In this document: in pieces, positions 30,155 through 38,520 of the stretch | How the letters are laid out: each line of letters begins with the position of its first letter | How positions within the stretch are numbered: the first letter of the stretch is position 1 | Assembly: GCF_021117275.1 (NCBI RefSeq) | Contig: NZ_CP088245.1 | Coordinates: forward strand, 2,951,501-3,015,500 | Direction of reading: 5' to 3' | Length of the DNA: 64,000 nt | Origin: Metabacillus sp. B2-18 | GTDB taxonomy: Bacteria; Bacillota; Bacilli; Bacillales; Bacillaceae | Made by a program: the position numbers and the translations under genes | The notes under the pieces: model-generated | What the model was told of the DNA's origin: nothing | Seen by the model: only the letters and a program-made list of their open reading frames with translations | Database searches by the model: none

Positions 30155-31201
30155 TTATAGTACTGAAAAAGAATATGTTGTAGACGTTTTGTACTCCTCA
30201 TTAACATCTAAGACGCACGGAGAAAAATGTGGGAAGTGTATAGAATCAGGCAGCCCTTGTGTTTCTAAGCAAATACCTAGATATTTTCTTGCTTGAGTTC
30301 CTCTTATTTCAAAGGAATCGTCCATCATATTACTTGTATATATAACAACACTTTGTTCATCAGTTTCCACCGTTAATTTTCTCCCACTCTGTTCTTCAAC
30401 TAAAGTGATTTCTTCATTATGATGGTCGTTTAATAAAAATGGATGATCCACACCATTACCCGCTATTTGTATTTGTTGGTGATTTCCCGCAATCGCTTCT
30501 TTTATAGCTTTACTATTTCTGAAGTCAAATGGAGTGTTATCCACTTCAAGAAATTCGCCTGTTGGTAGTAAATTTTCACCTAGTTCAAGAAATTGATTGC
30601 TCTTTAGTTGCAGTTTATGTGATAAGATATCATTTTTTAGATTTCCACTTAAATTGAAATATGTATGATTTGTGAGGTTAACTAAAGTCTTCTTGTCTGA
30701 TGTAGCACTGTATGAAATCTTCAGCTGGTTATTATTTGTTAAGACGTACGTTACATGTACGGTCAAGTTTCCAGGGTATCCATTTTCGCCATCTGGACTA
30801 CAATAAGAAAACTCAATTCCAACTTCTCCGTCATGATGGAACTCTTTTGCAGCCCACAGTTTTCTGTCAAATGCCTCTGGTCCACCATGTAGATGGTTAA
30901 TATTTTCATTTTTCGGTAACGAATATTGTTTACCATCTAACTCAAATTCAGCATTGCCTATTCTACCAGCAACACGACCGACGATTGTTCCAAAGTATGG
31001 TGAATCATTTAAATAGCTGTCAATATCATCAAAACCTAGGACAACGTTTTCATAGTTTCCATTTTTATCAGGTACAATGATATCAGTAATAATACAGCCT
31101 AATGTTATACATGTCACTTTCATGCCATGATCATTTTCTAAAGAATAGCTGTATACGTTTTCGCTATTAAGCTCTCCGAAAGTATTTTTAGTTATATTCA
31201 T
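30155..31201 (-). CDS. galM: Aldose 1-epimerase (mutarotase)
   Basis: A 348-residue enzyme that interconverts alpha and beta anomers of galactose and glucose, feeding the Leloir pathway. Family marks are VVGRVAGRIGNAEF, the substrate-binding NHLHGG with catalytic-site His, LTNHTYFNLSG with the second His, DHPFLL and LGICLETQGLPD with the catalytic Glu. Full length, RBS AGGGAGAGAG. No gal genes are beside it. Confidence 0.93.
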   Translation of the reverse strand: MNITKNTFGELNSENVYSYSLENDHGMKVTCITLGCIITDIIVPDKNGNYENVVLGFDDIDSYLNDSPYFGTIVGRVAGRIGNAEFELDGKQYSLPKNENINHLHGGPEAFDRKLWAAKEFHHDGEVGIEFSYCSPDGENGYPGNLTVHVTYVLTNNNQLKISYSATSDKKTLVNLTNHTYFNLSGNLKNDILSHKLQLKSNQFLELGENLLPTGEFLEVDNTPFDFRNSKAIKEAIAGNHQQIQIAGNGVDHPFLLNDHHNEEITLVEEQSGRKLTVETDEQSVVIYTSNMMDDSFEIRGTQARKYLGICLETQGLPDSIHFPHFSPCVLDVNEEYKTSTTYSFSVL

Positions 31202-31356
31202 CTATCTCTCTCCCTTAATACGCTTTATTGTTTTCCCATAAAGATATAATAACACAACTTGTTCATACATCTTTATCTTTATAATTAAATAATTAATCAT
31301 TTATTTGTCGATTCCTGCTAAAAACGGAAATTTCCTTAATCAAGACCAGATATTAC

Positions 31357-32136
31357 TTATTTTTGTTGGTTTAGTGTGGCAATAAATGATGAAATCTCTC
31401 TATTTGCTGATTTCCATCTTTTCGTTGGCACTTGATGGTTTGTTCGTTTAAAAAACACAACTCTAAGGTTATTCGTTCTTTTTTTAAAATAAGATAAATA
31501 TTTATTAATTAAATCAGACCTCGTTCCATACATCAAAAGAATAGGAACGTTAATTTTATGAATATCATTTATTAAATTGCTTCTTAATACAACTTGATAG
31601 TATTTATACCAAGCACTAGGTTGACATTTCTCCATATGCTGAATAAGCAATTCCCTCAATTTTTTGTTTTTTGTATGACTTACAGCTAACAATTGACCTA
31701 AAAATTTTTGATGGTGTTTAACCATGTACATGCCTGCCTTGTGTTCCCACTGAAATGCTGTATTTATAACTGCTGGATATCCACCAAATAAAATAAGTCC
31801 ACTTACACGATTTGGATATAATATACATAAATTTTGAGCAATTACTCCACCGGCAGAGTAACCACAAATAACAACCTCTTCAAGATTCAGCTTATTTAAT
31901 AGTTCGATAAGCTCTTCACTATAATGACGAATCGAAACTTCACTTGATTTTATCCGTGAGCTATCTCCATGCCCTGATAAGTCAGGAACAATGATTCTCA
32001 TTTTTTCACTAAGTTTCCTTTGGTAATAAAACACGTGCCGCCCCATCCCAGGTGGATGTATAAAAAGGACCGGTATTCCTTGTCCAAAATCATCATACGC
32101 AATTATTTTATTCTCATTTAATTGAACAGTTGGCAC
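31357..32136 (-). CDS. Alpha/beta hydrolase
   Basis: A 259-residue serine hydrolase of the alpha/beta fold. The oxyanion region is FIHPPGMGRHV, the nucleophile is in CGYSAGG, the acid in LMYGTRSDLI and the catalytic His in RTNHQVPTKRW. Start is GTG behind AGGAGGG. The substrate is unknown; an esterase or lactonase is plausible. The gene stands alone. Confidence 0.85.
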   Translation of the reverse strand: MPTVQLNENKIIAYDDFGQGIPVLFIHPPGMGRHVFYYQRKLSEKMRIIVPDLSGHGDSSRIKSSEVSIRHYSEELIELLNKLNLEEVVICGYSAGGVIAQNLCILYPNRVSGLILFGGYPAVINTAFQWEHKAGMYMVKHHQKFLGQLLAVSHTKNKKLRELLIQHMEKCQPSAWYKYYQVVLRSNLINDIHKINVPILLMYGTRSDLINKYLSYFKKRTNNLRVVFFKRTNHQVPTKRWKSANREISSFIATLNQQK

Positions 32137-32399
32137 TGTATTTCCCTCCTATCATAGCCGTCTTGTCGTATTATTCCACATTCTTAATTTGTTACCCATC
32201 AGGATTGGAAAAAATTTCTTTCAATAAAAAAGAATAAATATTGTTTATCGTGCAATATTAAATATCAACAACGATACAGCAAGGCAACAAAGCAGTACAT
32301 CTTCTTCATTTATCAGGGGTTAACCTAGATGGTTAATGGATTGGTGCAATTCCAACCTAACCCACCAAACAATACATTTATTAAAGGAGATGGATTATC

Positions 32400-32618
32400 A
32401 TGGCAAGCAACAGTAACAACAATTCTAACCAATTAGTAGTACCTGGTGCTTCTCAAGCGATCGACCAAATGAAATACGAAATCGCAAACGAATTCGGTGT
32501 AGATCTTGGTGGCGAAACAACATCTCGTGCAAATGGATCTGTTGGTGGAGAAATCACAAAACGCTTAGTATCATTTGCTGAACAACACCTAGGCGGCGAA
32601 ACACGTAAACAATTTTAA
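32400..32618 (+). CDS. Alpha/beta-type small acid-soluble spore protein
   Basis: A 72-residue DNA-binding spore protein. It has both family signatures: the GPR cleavage region [31 protein letters not shown] segment (for instance [14 protein letters not shown]) and the C-terminal [18 protein letters not shown]. It coats spore DNA and is degraded by the GPR protease at germination. Expression is expected under sigma-G in the forespore; no convincing promoter was picked out by eye. RBS AAAGGAGATG. A terminator follows. Confidence 0.95.
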   Translation: MASNSNNNSNQLVVPGASQAIDQMKYEIANEFGVDLGGETTSRANGSVGGEITKRLVSFAEQHLGGETRKQF

Positions 32619-32637
32619 TTGAATATAAATGGCAATA

Positions 32638-32665
32638 GGGCACCATTTCGATGGTGCCCTTTCTA
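32638..32665 (+). terminator. Terminator of the SASP gene
   Basis: GGGCACCAT-TTCG-ATGGTGCCC followed by TTTCT: a UUCG-capped hairpin. Confidence 0.9.
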
Positions 32666-32739
32666 TTCCTGAAAAATTGTCATGAAAAAGGTACATATGG
32701 TTAATCTAAAGAAGAAACAAAAACTAAAAGGGAGTTGAT

Positions 32740-32925
32740 ATGATGGTTAATGAAAACTTTGATGAATTTATCAAAACTGAAGCAAAACATAAGGCAAAAT
32801 ATTTAGGATCTACACAACCATCACATGGTATTTATAAAAACGATGAAGAAATTAATTCTAGAACAAATACAGATGAATCTGTTGGAGCAGTTGGTAGAGA
32901 CGTTTTTGATAAAGAAAATAAATAA
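32740..32925 (+). CDS. Small hydrophilic protein of unknown function
   Basis: A 61-residue (or 60 from the second ATG) polar protein with no Cys or membrane span: NENFDEFIKTEAKHKAKYLG at the start and AVGRDVFDKENK at the end. AAAGGGAG lies upstream. It follows a SASP gene and is of SASP-like size and polarity, but I see no SASP signature. Function unknown. Confidence 0.55.
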   Translation: MMVNENFDEFIKTEAKHKAKYLGSTQPSHGIYKNDEEINSRTNTDESVGAVGRDVFDKENK

Positions 32926-33046
32926 AACAAATACGCTCTAAATAAAGTACCGTATTGTGTGGTAAAAATGATAGTTAATGCTAAGTTGTGGGTGATAAGG
33001 TCTGATGAGCAATAATAAGTAGACTTTCTTGAGTAACCTGATCGTT

Positions 33047-33242
33047 TAAATAAGCGGAGTTTTTCCGGTTATATTGAGGAATGGAACTCTTTTTTTTGAT
33101 ATTAGCGGAATTTTTCCGCTTAAGCAACGTAAAATGGTCCATTTTCACCTTTTTCGCATAAATAGGCGGAATCTTTCCGTCTATTTATTCTATTTTACGT
33201 GCTTTTTCCTCATTAAGAGAAATTTCTCCGTTTATTTTTATT
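33047..33242. repeat. Array of four related dyad repeats, core GCGGAATTTTTCCGC
   Basis: Four units occur: GCGGAGTTTTTCCG (33054), GCGGAATTTTTCCGC (33105), GCGGAATCTTTCCG (33166) and GAGAAATTTCTCCG (33217), at spacings of 51, 61 and 51 bases. Unit 3 extends to a 14-base-pair stem with a 3-base loop (33158-33188). Outer blocks are also inverted: ACGTAAAAT at 33127 with ATTTTACGT at 33192. The whole 32926-33417 gap holds no convincing gene; a 67-codon frame over the array is chance. Confidence 0.7.
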
Positions 33243-33296
33243 TACTGGTCATTCTTGAGGGTTTGGAAATCGCTTAACCTAGTGCTTATCTTGGTT

Positions 33297-33336
33297 AAAA
33301 AAATGCTTGGAGCATATATGTCTCCAAGCATTTTTC
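33297..33336. terminator. Terminator next to the repeat array
   Basis: AAAAATGCTTGGAG pairs with CTCCAAGCATTTTT. It may end the CAP-domain gene transcript on the minus strand. Confidence 0.75.
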
Positions 33337-33417
33337 ATTGCTAAATTTCTTTCGAAAGCAATATTCATTCGTACTTCAAAACAGAATCAATTATAAAGTG
33401 ACCCCGTTTTTTCCAAC

Positions 33418-34041
33418 TTATCTTCCTTTAATAAACATTTGCACCCATGCTCCGTGATAGAAGCCAACACCTATCGCATCAAATTCAGGTTTTAAAATAT
33501 TTGCACGATGTCCTGAAGAATTCATCCATGCATTCATTACTTCCTGAGGTGTTTTTTGACCTTTTGCTATGTTTTCTCCAGCATATGAATAACTAATGCC
33601 AAATGTTTTTAACATATCAAAAGGTGATCCATAGTTAGGACTTGTGTGAGAGAAATAATTAGAATTAATCATATCTTCTGCTTTCTTTTGAGCTACATTT
33701 TTCACATCAGCTCGATGTGTTAATGGCTTTAAACCAGCTTTAGCTCGCTCCTGATTTACCAGTTGGACAACTTGATCTTGGAAGTTACTTACGCTTCCTG
33801 CAGACGGTTTTAAGCGAATAACTTCACCAACATGCATATTTCTTGGCTCAACATTTGGATTTAGTTCCATTAGCTTTTTATAATCTAAGCCATATCTTTG
33901 AGCTATGTACCAAAAAGTATCGCCAGGAGAAACTTTGTAAAATTCAAATGGTGGTTCCTTAAATGTTTTAATTTGTCCATGTGACACCGCCGGCATCGCT
34001 AATAAAAAAACAAAAGTTGCAAGTACTAGTTTTTTTAGCAT
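33418..34041 (-). CDS. Secreted LysM-CAP domain protein (YkwD-like)
   Basis: A 207-residue exported protein. Residues 1-23 are a signal peptide (LVLATFVFLLAMPAVSHG). A LysM domain (about 34-80, YKVSPGDTFWYIAQRYGLDY) should bind peptidoglycan or a coat layer. A CAP/SCP domain (about 90-205) follows, with NYFSHTSPNYGSPFDML, GENIAKG and SSGHRANIL. This order is found in YkwD and SafA-like proteins of Bacilli. Start ATG 34041 has TGGAGG 8 bases upstream; the frame from 34065 has none. Role in envelope or spore coat is inferred. Confidence 0.85.
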   Translation of the reverse strand: MLKKLVLATFVFLLAMPAVSHGQIKTFKEPPFEFYKVSPGDTFWYIAQRYGLDYKKLMELNPNVEPRNMHVGEVIRLKPSAGSVSNFQDQVVQLVNQERAKAGLKPLTHRADVKNVAQKKAEDMINSNYFSHTSPNYGSPFDMLKTFGISYSYAGENIAKGQKTPQEVMNAWMNSSGHRANILKPEFDAIGVGFYHGAWVQMFIKGR

Positions 34042-34181
34042 TATGTCTTCCTCCAGTTTAATCAATTTAATTATTCAGTTTTCCACCACTATAGTTTGGC
34101 TAAGATCTTGAAAATCATTCATTAAACTTTCACAAAATTATGAGGATTAATAGAGTTATTCAAAAACGTTTTATAACAAAA

Positions 34182-34218
34182 ATGAAAAAGAGGCTGGCAT
34201 ATAAACACGGCCAACCTC
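34182..34218 (-). terminator. Terminator of the nine-gene aldolase/DHQS-II operon
   Basis: On the minus strand GAGGTTGGC pairs with GCCAGCCTC, followed by TTTTTCATTTTT. It lies 38 bases after the last small gene. Confidence 0.85.
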
Positions 34219-34255
34219 AGGAATGTGATGATTTTATTGACAAACATTCATATTT

Positions 34256-34396
34256 CTATGGTAATTGAACGTTTAGAGCTTTTAGCATATCATAGACAGC
34301 AGCTTTAATGTCTTCTGACTGATTTTCCCCTTCAAGAGCAGCATTAATTTGTTGCTTAAACTCTTGAACAACTGCTTTTACTTCATGTTTATTCAT
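34256..34396 (-). CDS. 46-residue small protein, last gene of the accessory operon
   Basis: Its start lies inside the end of the 62-residue gene with an 8-base overlap, which suggests translational coupling. The C-terminal half, EDIKAAVYDMLKALNVQLP, is clearly related to QDIQAAVFEMLQGLGLNIP of its neighbour, so the two are paralogues. It has no Cys and no membrane span and should form one or two helices. It is not homologous to anything I recognise. Position at the operon end suggests a partner, chaperone or modified peptide for the pathway; that is inference. Confidence 0.6.
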   Translation of the reverse strand: MNKHEVKAVVQEFKQQINAALEGENQSEDIKAAVYDMLKALNVQLP

Positions 34397-34577
34397 TGTT
34401 CTTATTCCCACCATTCATATTTTGAGTAATTTTATCTAGTGGAATGTTTAGGCCTAATCCTTGTAGCATTTCAAATACGGCAGCTTGGATATCTTGGCCA
34501 CTTGCTCCTTCTTTTTTTAAATCAGCGATTTTAGATGATAAACTTCCAATGGCTTCATTCATTTTTTGATTATCCAT
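34389..34577 (-). CDS. 62-residue small protein, paralogue of the 46-residue neighbour
   Basis: Begins 8 bases after the aldolase stop with GAGGTGAG before the ATG. Residues 1-25 form a helix (NEAIGSLSSKIADLKKEG), then the shared motif QDIQAAVFEMLQGLGLNIP, and a polar Asn-rich tail ending NGGNKNNE. The helical pair followed by a flexible tail is compatible with an adaptor, a carrier or a precursor peptide, but no Ser carrier motif such as DSL is present. Function unknown. Confidence 0.6.
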   Translation of the reverse strand: MDNQKMNEAIGSLSSKIADLKKEGASGQDIQAAVFEMLQGLGLNIPLDKITQNMNGGNKNNE

Positions 34578-34585
34578 ATCTCACC

Positions 34586-35350
34586 TCATGATTGATTTAA
34601 TATTGAGCGAATGTTTGCACATAGCTTTTCAGGATTTTCATCTTGGAAAATATTTCTACCAATTGAAATTCCATCAGCACCGGCACTTACAGCATCATCG
34701 ATCATTGTCAATAAATCATCATTTGAACCTAATCTCTCTCCCCCTGCAATTAGAACAGGGATTTTCACACCAGAAACAACTTGCCTGAAGGTTTCCGGTG
34801 AACCACTGTAATTTACTTTTACAATGTCTGCCCCGAGCTCTTCTGCTACACGGGCAGCATGACGAATACGTTCAGGATCAAATTCATGCGCTTTTGAACC
34901 GTCACGTACATACATCATCGCAAGCAAAGGCATTCCCCATTTGTCACATTCTTCAGCGATTAAACCCACATCCTTGATCTGTTCTGCTTCAAATTGAGAT
35001 CCAAGATTCACATGAGTTGAAATTGCAGTAGCCCCTAAACGAATCGAGTGCTCTACAGAGGATACAAGCTCTTTTCGCATACTTTGAGATTCTGGAGCTA
35101 ACGCAGTTGAAGCAGATAAATGAATAATTAGTTCACCTTTATTGGAGCCTAATGCATCTGTTAAATAGCGAACAAGTCCTTTATGCACAACAACAGCATC
35201 CGCTCCTCCGTCAAATACGGCATTCACTGTTGAATTGATTTCCGTTAAACCAGTTACAGGACCTATCGTAATACCATGATCCATCGGAACAATTAGTAAC
35301 TTATCGGAATGATGATATAATTTTTTCAGGCGAATTTCTTTACCGGACAT
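34586..35350 (-). CDS. ADH synthase / GriI-type aldolase (DeoC/LacD family)
   Basis: A 254-residue class I aldolase. Family residues are seen: VPMDHGITIGP, MMYVRDG with the acid-base Tyr, and IVKVNYSGS with the Schiff-base Lys; IAGGE and SIGRNIF bind phosphate. Relatives are archaeal 2-amino-3,7-dideoxy-threo-hept-6-ulosonate synthase and GriI of Streptomyces, both of which use aspartate semialdehyde. Next to a DHQ-synthase-II homologue, GriI-type chemistry towards 3-amino-4-hydroxybenzoate is the best inference. The frame begins at 35380, but TTGGAGG 8 bases before ATG 35350 decides the start, leaving 19 bases to the previous gene. Confidence 0.85.
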   Translation of the reverse strand: MSGKEIRLKKLYHHSDKLLIVPMDHGITIGPVTGLTEINSTVNAVFDGGADAVVVHKGLVRYLTDALGSNKGELIIHLSASTALAPESQSMRKELVSSVEHSIRLGATAISTHVNLGSQFEAEQIKDVGLIAEECDKWGMPLLAMMYVRDGSKAHEFDPERIRHAARVAEELGADIVKVNYSGSPETFRQVVSGVKIPVLIAGGERLGSNDDLLTMIDDAVSAGADGISIGRNIFQDENPEKLCANIRSILNQS

Positions 35351-35369
35351 ACAAATTCCTCCAATTTTT

Positions 35370-36476
35370 CTATCTTTCAATAATTGTTTCGCTAACTTTT
35401 ACTCCAACGTGACGTCCTGGCTCACAAATATAAGACAATAATTCATCACCTGGCTTAATTGTTGAAGCATTACGAGGCTTGCCGTCTGCACTCATAATAC
35501 GGATGTGCCAGTCATCCTGTACAACAACATTCAGTTCACGCTCTCCTACTTTCCCTTTGATTAACAACATTGGACGAACTTCAGTTTTAATACGACCAAC
35601 TGTTAATACGCGTGTTTCACCTTTTGTATTCACACAAAGAACTTTATCTCCAGCTTTAAGATCACTTAAATACTCCGCTGCATCTTCAGGCTGCCATACA
35701 TAAGAATGAACTGCACCTGCATTAACACGAAATGGTCTTAAGTTCATATATGGTAAATAATGTGTTTCAGAGCAAACAAATACCCCTCCACCTGAAGTAG
35801 AACCAATAATCATTCCTTCATCTTGTGTCATGATACCAGTTGTATCGATACAAGCACGAACACCCATACCAGCATGCACAACATCCGTAACAACCATTGG
35901 ATGTAAGTCTAATTTCGGTAACGATTGTTTTGACATAAATGCAGTTAATCGTTTTACTTCATCAACATTTGTTGTCGCGAATAAAACACCGTCACTACCC
36001 TTTTCAAGCGTTCCATATGCAATTTCTGTATCAATTGCCGTGTTAACAGCACGTAATAATACGGTGTTACTTTCTTCTAATCTAGCAATAATTAATTCAA
36101 GTGGAATGTTTGTTGGTAAATCAAAATCTACTGCAGCAAAATCATATTCACTTGCTTCTCTTGAACAACGTTCTAACATTTCACGATTATCAACTGAGTA
36201 GAAAATACATGTTTGATGACCACGTTTTTTCGCATCTGCTAATACTTCTTGGCTATCAGAAAAAATGACATCTTCTGCTGGTACTTGCTCTAATTCTTCA
36301 CTGCTGCTAACTTCTGTAATGAATGTCATTTTTTGAGGAAAATATCCATCTTGACGTTGTTGAAGTGAAACCAATACCTTATCAATAGGAGAATGATTAA
36401 TTAACTCCCAAACATCCATATTCTCAACTGAAACTCCTCTACCGTCATACCAAACTTGCCTAGCTTTTTGTTGCAT
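35370..36476 (-). CDS. 3-dehydroquinate synthase II family (GriH-like)
   Basis: A 368-residue member of the archaeal-type DHQ synthase family. Typical blocks are EGMIIGSTSGGGVFVCSET, LRPFRVNAGAVHSYV, GDKVLCVNTKGETRVLTVGRIK and EVRPMLLIKGK. Archaeal enzymes form dehydroquinate by oxidative deamination and cyclisation; GriH uses the same kind of precursor to close 3-amino-4-hydroxybenzoate. Bacilli normally use the unrelated AroB, so this copy points to special metabolism. It starts one base after the upstream ligase stop with GGAAGGAG. Which reaction it performs needs the product analysis. Confidence 0.88.
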   Translation of the reverse strand: MQQKARQVWYDGRGVSVENMDVWELINHSPIDKVLVSLQQRQDGYFPQKMTFITEVSSSEELEQVPAEDVIFSDSQEVLADAKKRGHQTCIFYSVDNREMLERCSREASEYDFAAVDFDLPTNIPLELIIARLEESNTVLLRAVNTAIDTEIAYGTLEKGSDGVLFATTNVDEVKRLTAFMSKQSLPKLDLHPMVVTDVVHAGMGVRACIDTTGIMTQDEGMIIGSTSGGGVFVCSETHYLPYMNLRPFRVNAGAVHSYVWQPEDAAEYLSDLKAGDKVLCVNTKGETRVLTVGRIKTEVRPMLLIKGKVGERELNVVVQDDWHIRIMSADGKPRNASTIKPGDELLSYICEPGRHVGVKVSETIIER

Positions 36477-36477
36477 A

Positions 36478-37740
36478 TTAATTAGCTCCTTCCAATCTGC
36501 TCATTTTTAATAAATTTTCTGTTTCTTGAGTTGTTAAAAAGTAGTGTGGCTTTGCTTTCATGCCAAAAGATAAATCATCTGATCTGTCATATAATGTTCC
36601 TTTATCTAAGAGAATAATAGAAATGGCAACTCTGTATTTTTCATTCAGTTGATCAATATAACTGCTTAAGATCCGATCATCTTTTGATTCTTTTTCGATA
36701 AAAATATAGAGATGAGAGTTGATTTTACCCGCTGACCAAAAACGCCTTGCTGGTAAAATTGTGATCATTTTCTCTAATTCATGCATATCAAAAGACATAC
36801 TATCAATTGTAATTAGATTTTCTTTTCTGCCTCTAATAATAAAAGAACGATTTCTACCGCAGGAACAAGGATGTTCTACTACTTGCACTAGATCTCCAGT
36901 TACATATCGGATCATCGGTGTTGCCCGTTTGCGAAGAGTTGTTAAGACTAAATTTCCAATTTCACCAGCTTTTACCTCTGTTTTTAAATCATCTGCGAGA
37001 ACTTCGACATGAAAATAATCTTCAAATACATGTAATTGTTGTGATGAGCAATCAACCATTGTTGTACCTACTTCTGTCATTCCATAATTATCAAAAACAG
37101 GTACACCCCATATTTCCTCTATTAATTTTCTTCGAAACGGTGTTAATGGTTCACCAGCAGTACAAATAGCTCTCAATGAAGGGAAATCCTTTTTCGGATT
37201 TAGTCCAAGCATTTCTGCTACCTCAGCAAGCATGATTGCTTGTAAAGAAATACATGCTAGTACCGTTACATTTAACCTTTTTACTAAATCAATGACTTTT
37301 GACATTGGTGTAATTGTTGTTCGACTATCAGCAGGTACAACACAACCACCTTGCCTTTGCACGGCACGATGAACAAAGTGTGAAATCGTTGAAAGTGCAT
37401 AAGGAAATCGGATTAGAACAATATCACTTTCGTTAAAAGAAGCACCACATGTTGCGATACCGCTCGTAATTTCATCAAGATCTTTTTCGTTATACCATAC
37501 TGATACTGGAGTACCTGTTGTTCCAGAAGACTCATGGTATTGTGACAAAGAACTCGAAGAAGCTGGCAAAAGACCAAAAGGTGATTGCTCTCTTAAATCA
37601 GATTTTGTTGTGAATGGTATATTTTTTATGTCTTCTAGTGAATGTAGTGGTAGATTTTGAATTCGAGTAGAGTAAAATGGTGATGTTTTTGCATAGTTTA
37701 GTACTTCATTCAAAGCAGCAATCTTATTTTGTGTGTTCAT
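36478..37740 (-). CDS. PaaK-like adenylate-forming enzyme, copy 1
   Basis: About 420 residues, phenylacetate-CoA ligase-like. The P-loop-like A3 motif is SSGTTGTPVSVWYN, then FDNYGMTEVG, the ATP-ribose Asp in RYVTGDLV and IIRGRKENLI. A CSCG zinc knuckle precedes the last motif, as in PaaK. The C-terminal lysine is less clear. It should activate an aromatic or short acid as the adenylate for transfer to CoA or another acceptor. A GTG at 37749 is also possible; ATG 37740 has better spacing to AAGGG. It follows the amidohydrolase within 13 bases. Confidence 0.82.
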   Translation of the reverse strand: MNTQNKIAALNEVLNYAKTSPFYSTRIQNLPLHSLEDIKNIPFTTKSDLREQSPFGLLPASSSSLSQYHESSGTTGTPVSVWYNEKDLDEITSGIATCGASFNESDIVLIRFPYALSTISHFVHRAVQRQGGCVVPADSRTTITPMSKVIDLVKRLNVTVLACISLQAIMLAEVAEMLGLNPKKDFPSLRAICTAGEPLTPFRRKLIEEIWGVPVFDNYGMTEVGTTMVDCSSQQLHVFEDYFHVEVLADDLKTEVKAGEIGNLVLTTLRKRATPMIRYVTGDLVQVVEHPCSCGRNRSFIIRGRKENLITIDSMSFDMHELEKMITILPARRFWSAGKINSHLYIFIEKESKDDRILSSYIDQLNEKYRVAISIILLDKGTLYDRSDDLSFGMKAKPHYFLTTQETENLLKMSRLEGAN

Positions 37741-37753
37741 CTTAAACACACCC

Positions 37754-38509
37754 TTATTTCATCTGTAAAAGATGTTTAATGTTTTGAGATAGGATTTCTT
37801 CACGTTCACGATCTGTTATTTGAAGCTTTATAATTTTTTCAAGCTCTATTCCAGGATGTGATAACGGATATTCTGATCCAAATATTACTTTTGATGATCC
37901 AACTTTCTTAACTGTTTCTTGGATGTGAAGAAAATTACCTGTTGATGTTTCTAAATAAAAATTCGATAAATTTTTTGCGGCCTCTAACGCTTCCTGATCA
38001 GCAGGACCAAATCCCATATGTCCGATAATAAAATTCGTTTTAGGAAATTGTTTAGCAAGCTGAATAAACTTTGCTGTAGAAGCACCAGGACTATAAACAA
38101 CATGAGAGTAGACCGGGAAACCATAATCACCACAAAGATCAGCTAAACTTGTAATGCCTTTTGAGGCAAAGGAAAATTGGTGTGATAAAGGCGATAGCTT
38201 TAAACCTTTAAATCCTTGTTTTTTTCCTTTTTCCAGCTGTTTGTTAACATCCTTGTCGTGAGGATTAATGCAGATAAAACCTTGAATGTTTTGATTTGCT
38301 TTAATAGCCTTTTCTACATATTCATTGTCAGGAACAGGATTATCCGGCTTTGCTCTACCTGTAATATATTCAGTCATTTTACGAACATCAAGCATCGCAC
38401 CAGGTACTGCCACCCCTTGGTCGATCCCTGCTTCCTTTATTACTTTTAAATACATCTCTGTATTTCCGTATTCAGTGTCAGACAAATGTGCATGTGCATC
38501 AATAATCAA
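37754..38509 (-). CDS. Amidohydrolase-2 family enzyme (decarboxylase/hydrolase-like)
   Basis: A 251-residue TIM-barrel metal enzyme. The HxH motif is IDAHAHL, further metal His are in YSHVVYSPG and GHMGFGP, and the last-strand site reads FGSEYPLSH, with Glu where Asp is usual. The family includes aromatic decarboxylases (ACMSD, gamma-resorcylate decarboxylase) and hydrolases, so removal of a carboxylate or opening of an amide or lactone are both possible. A GTG at 38518 abuts its GAGG, so TTG 38509 (IIDAHAHL) is preferred. It lies between the two ligase genes. Confidence 0.75.
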   Translation of the reverse strand: MIIDAHAHLSDTEYGNTEMYLKVIKEAGIDQGVAVPGAMLDVRKMTEYITGRAKPDNPVPDNEYVEKAIKANQNIQGFICINPHDKDVNKQLEKGKKQGFKGLKLSPLSHQFSFASKGITSLADLCGDYGFPVYSHVVYSPGASTAKFIQLAKQFPKTNFIIGHMGFGPADQEALEAAKNLSNFYLETSTGNFLHIQETVKKVGSSKVIFGSEYPLSHPGIELEKIIKLQITDREREEILSQNIKHLLQMK

Positions 38510-38520
38510 TTTTTTCACCT

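Noticed and set aside
33074..33277. 67-codon plus-strand ORF over the repeat array
   Set aside because: No ribosome site and it is built from the dyad repeats themselves; composition is not protein-like.
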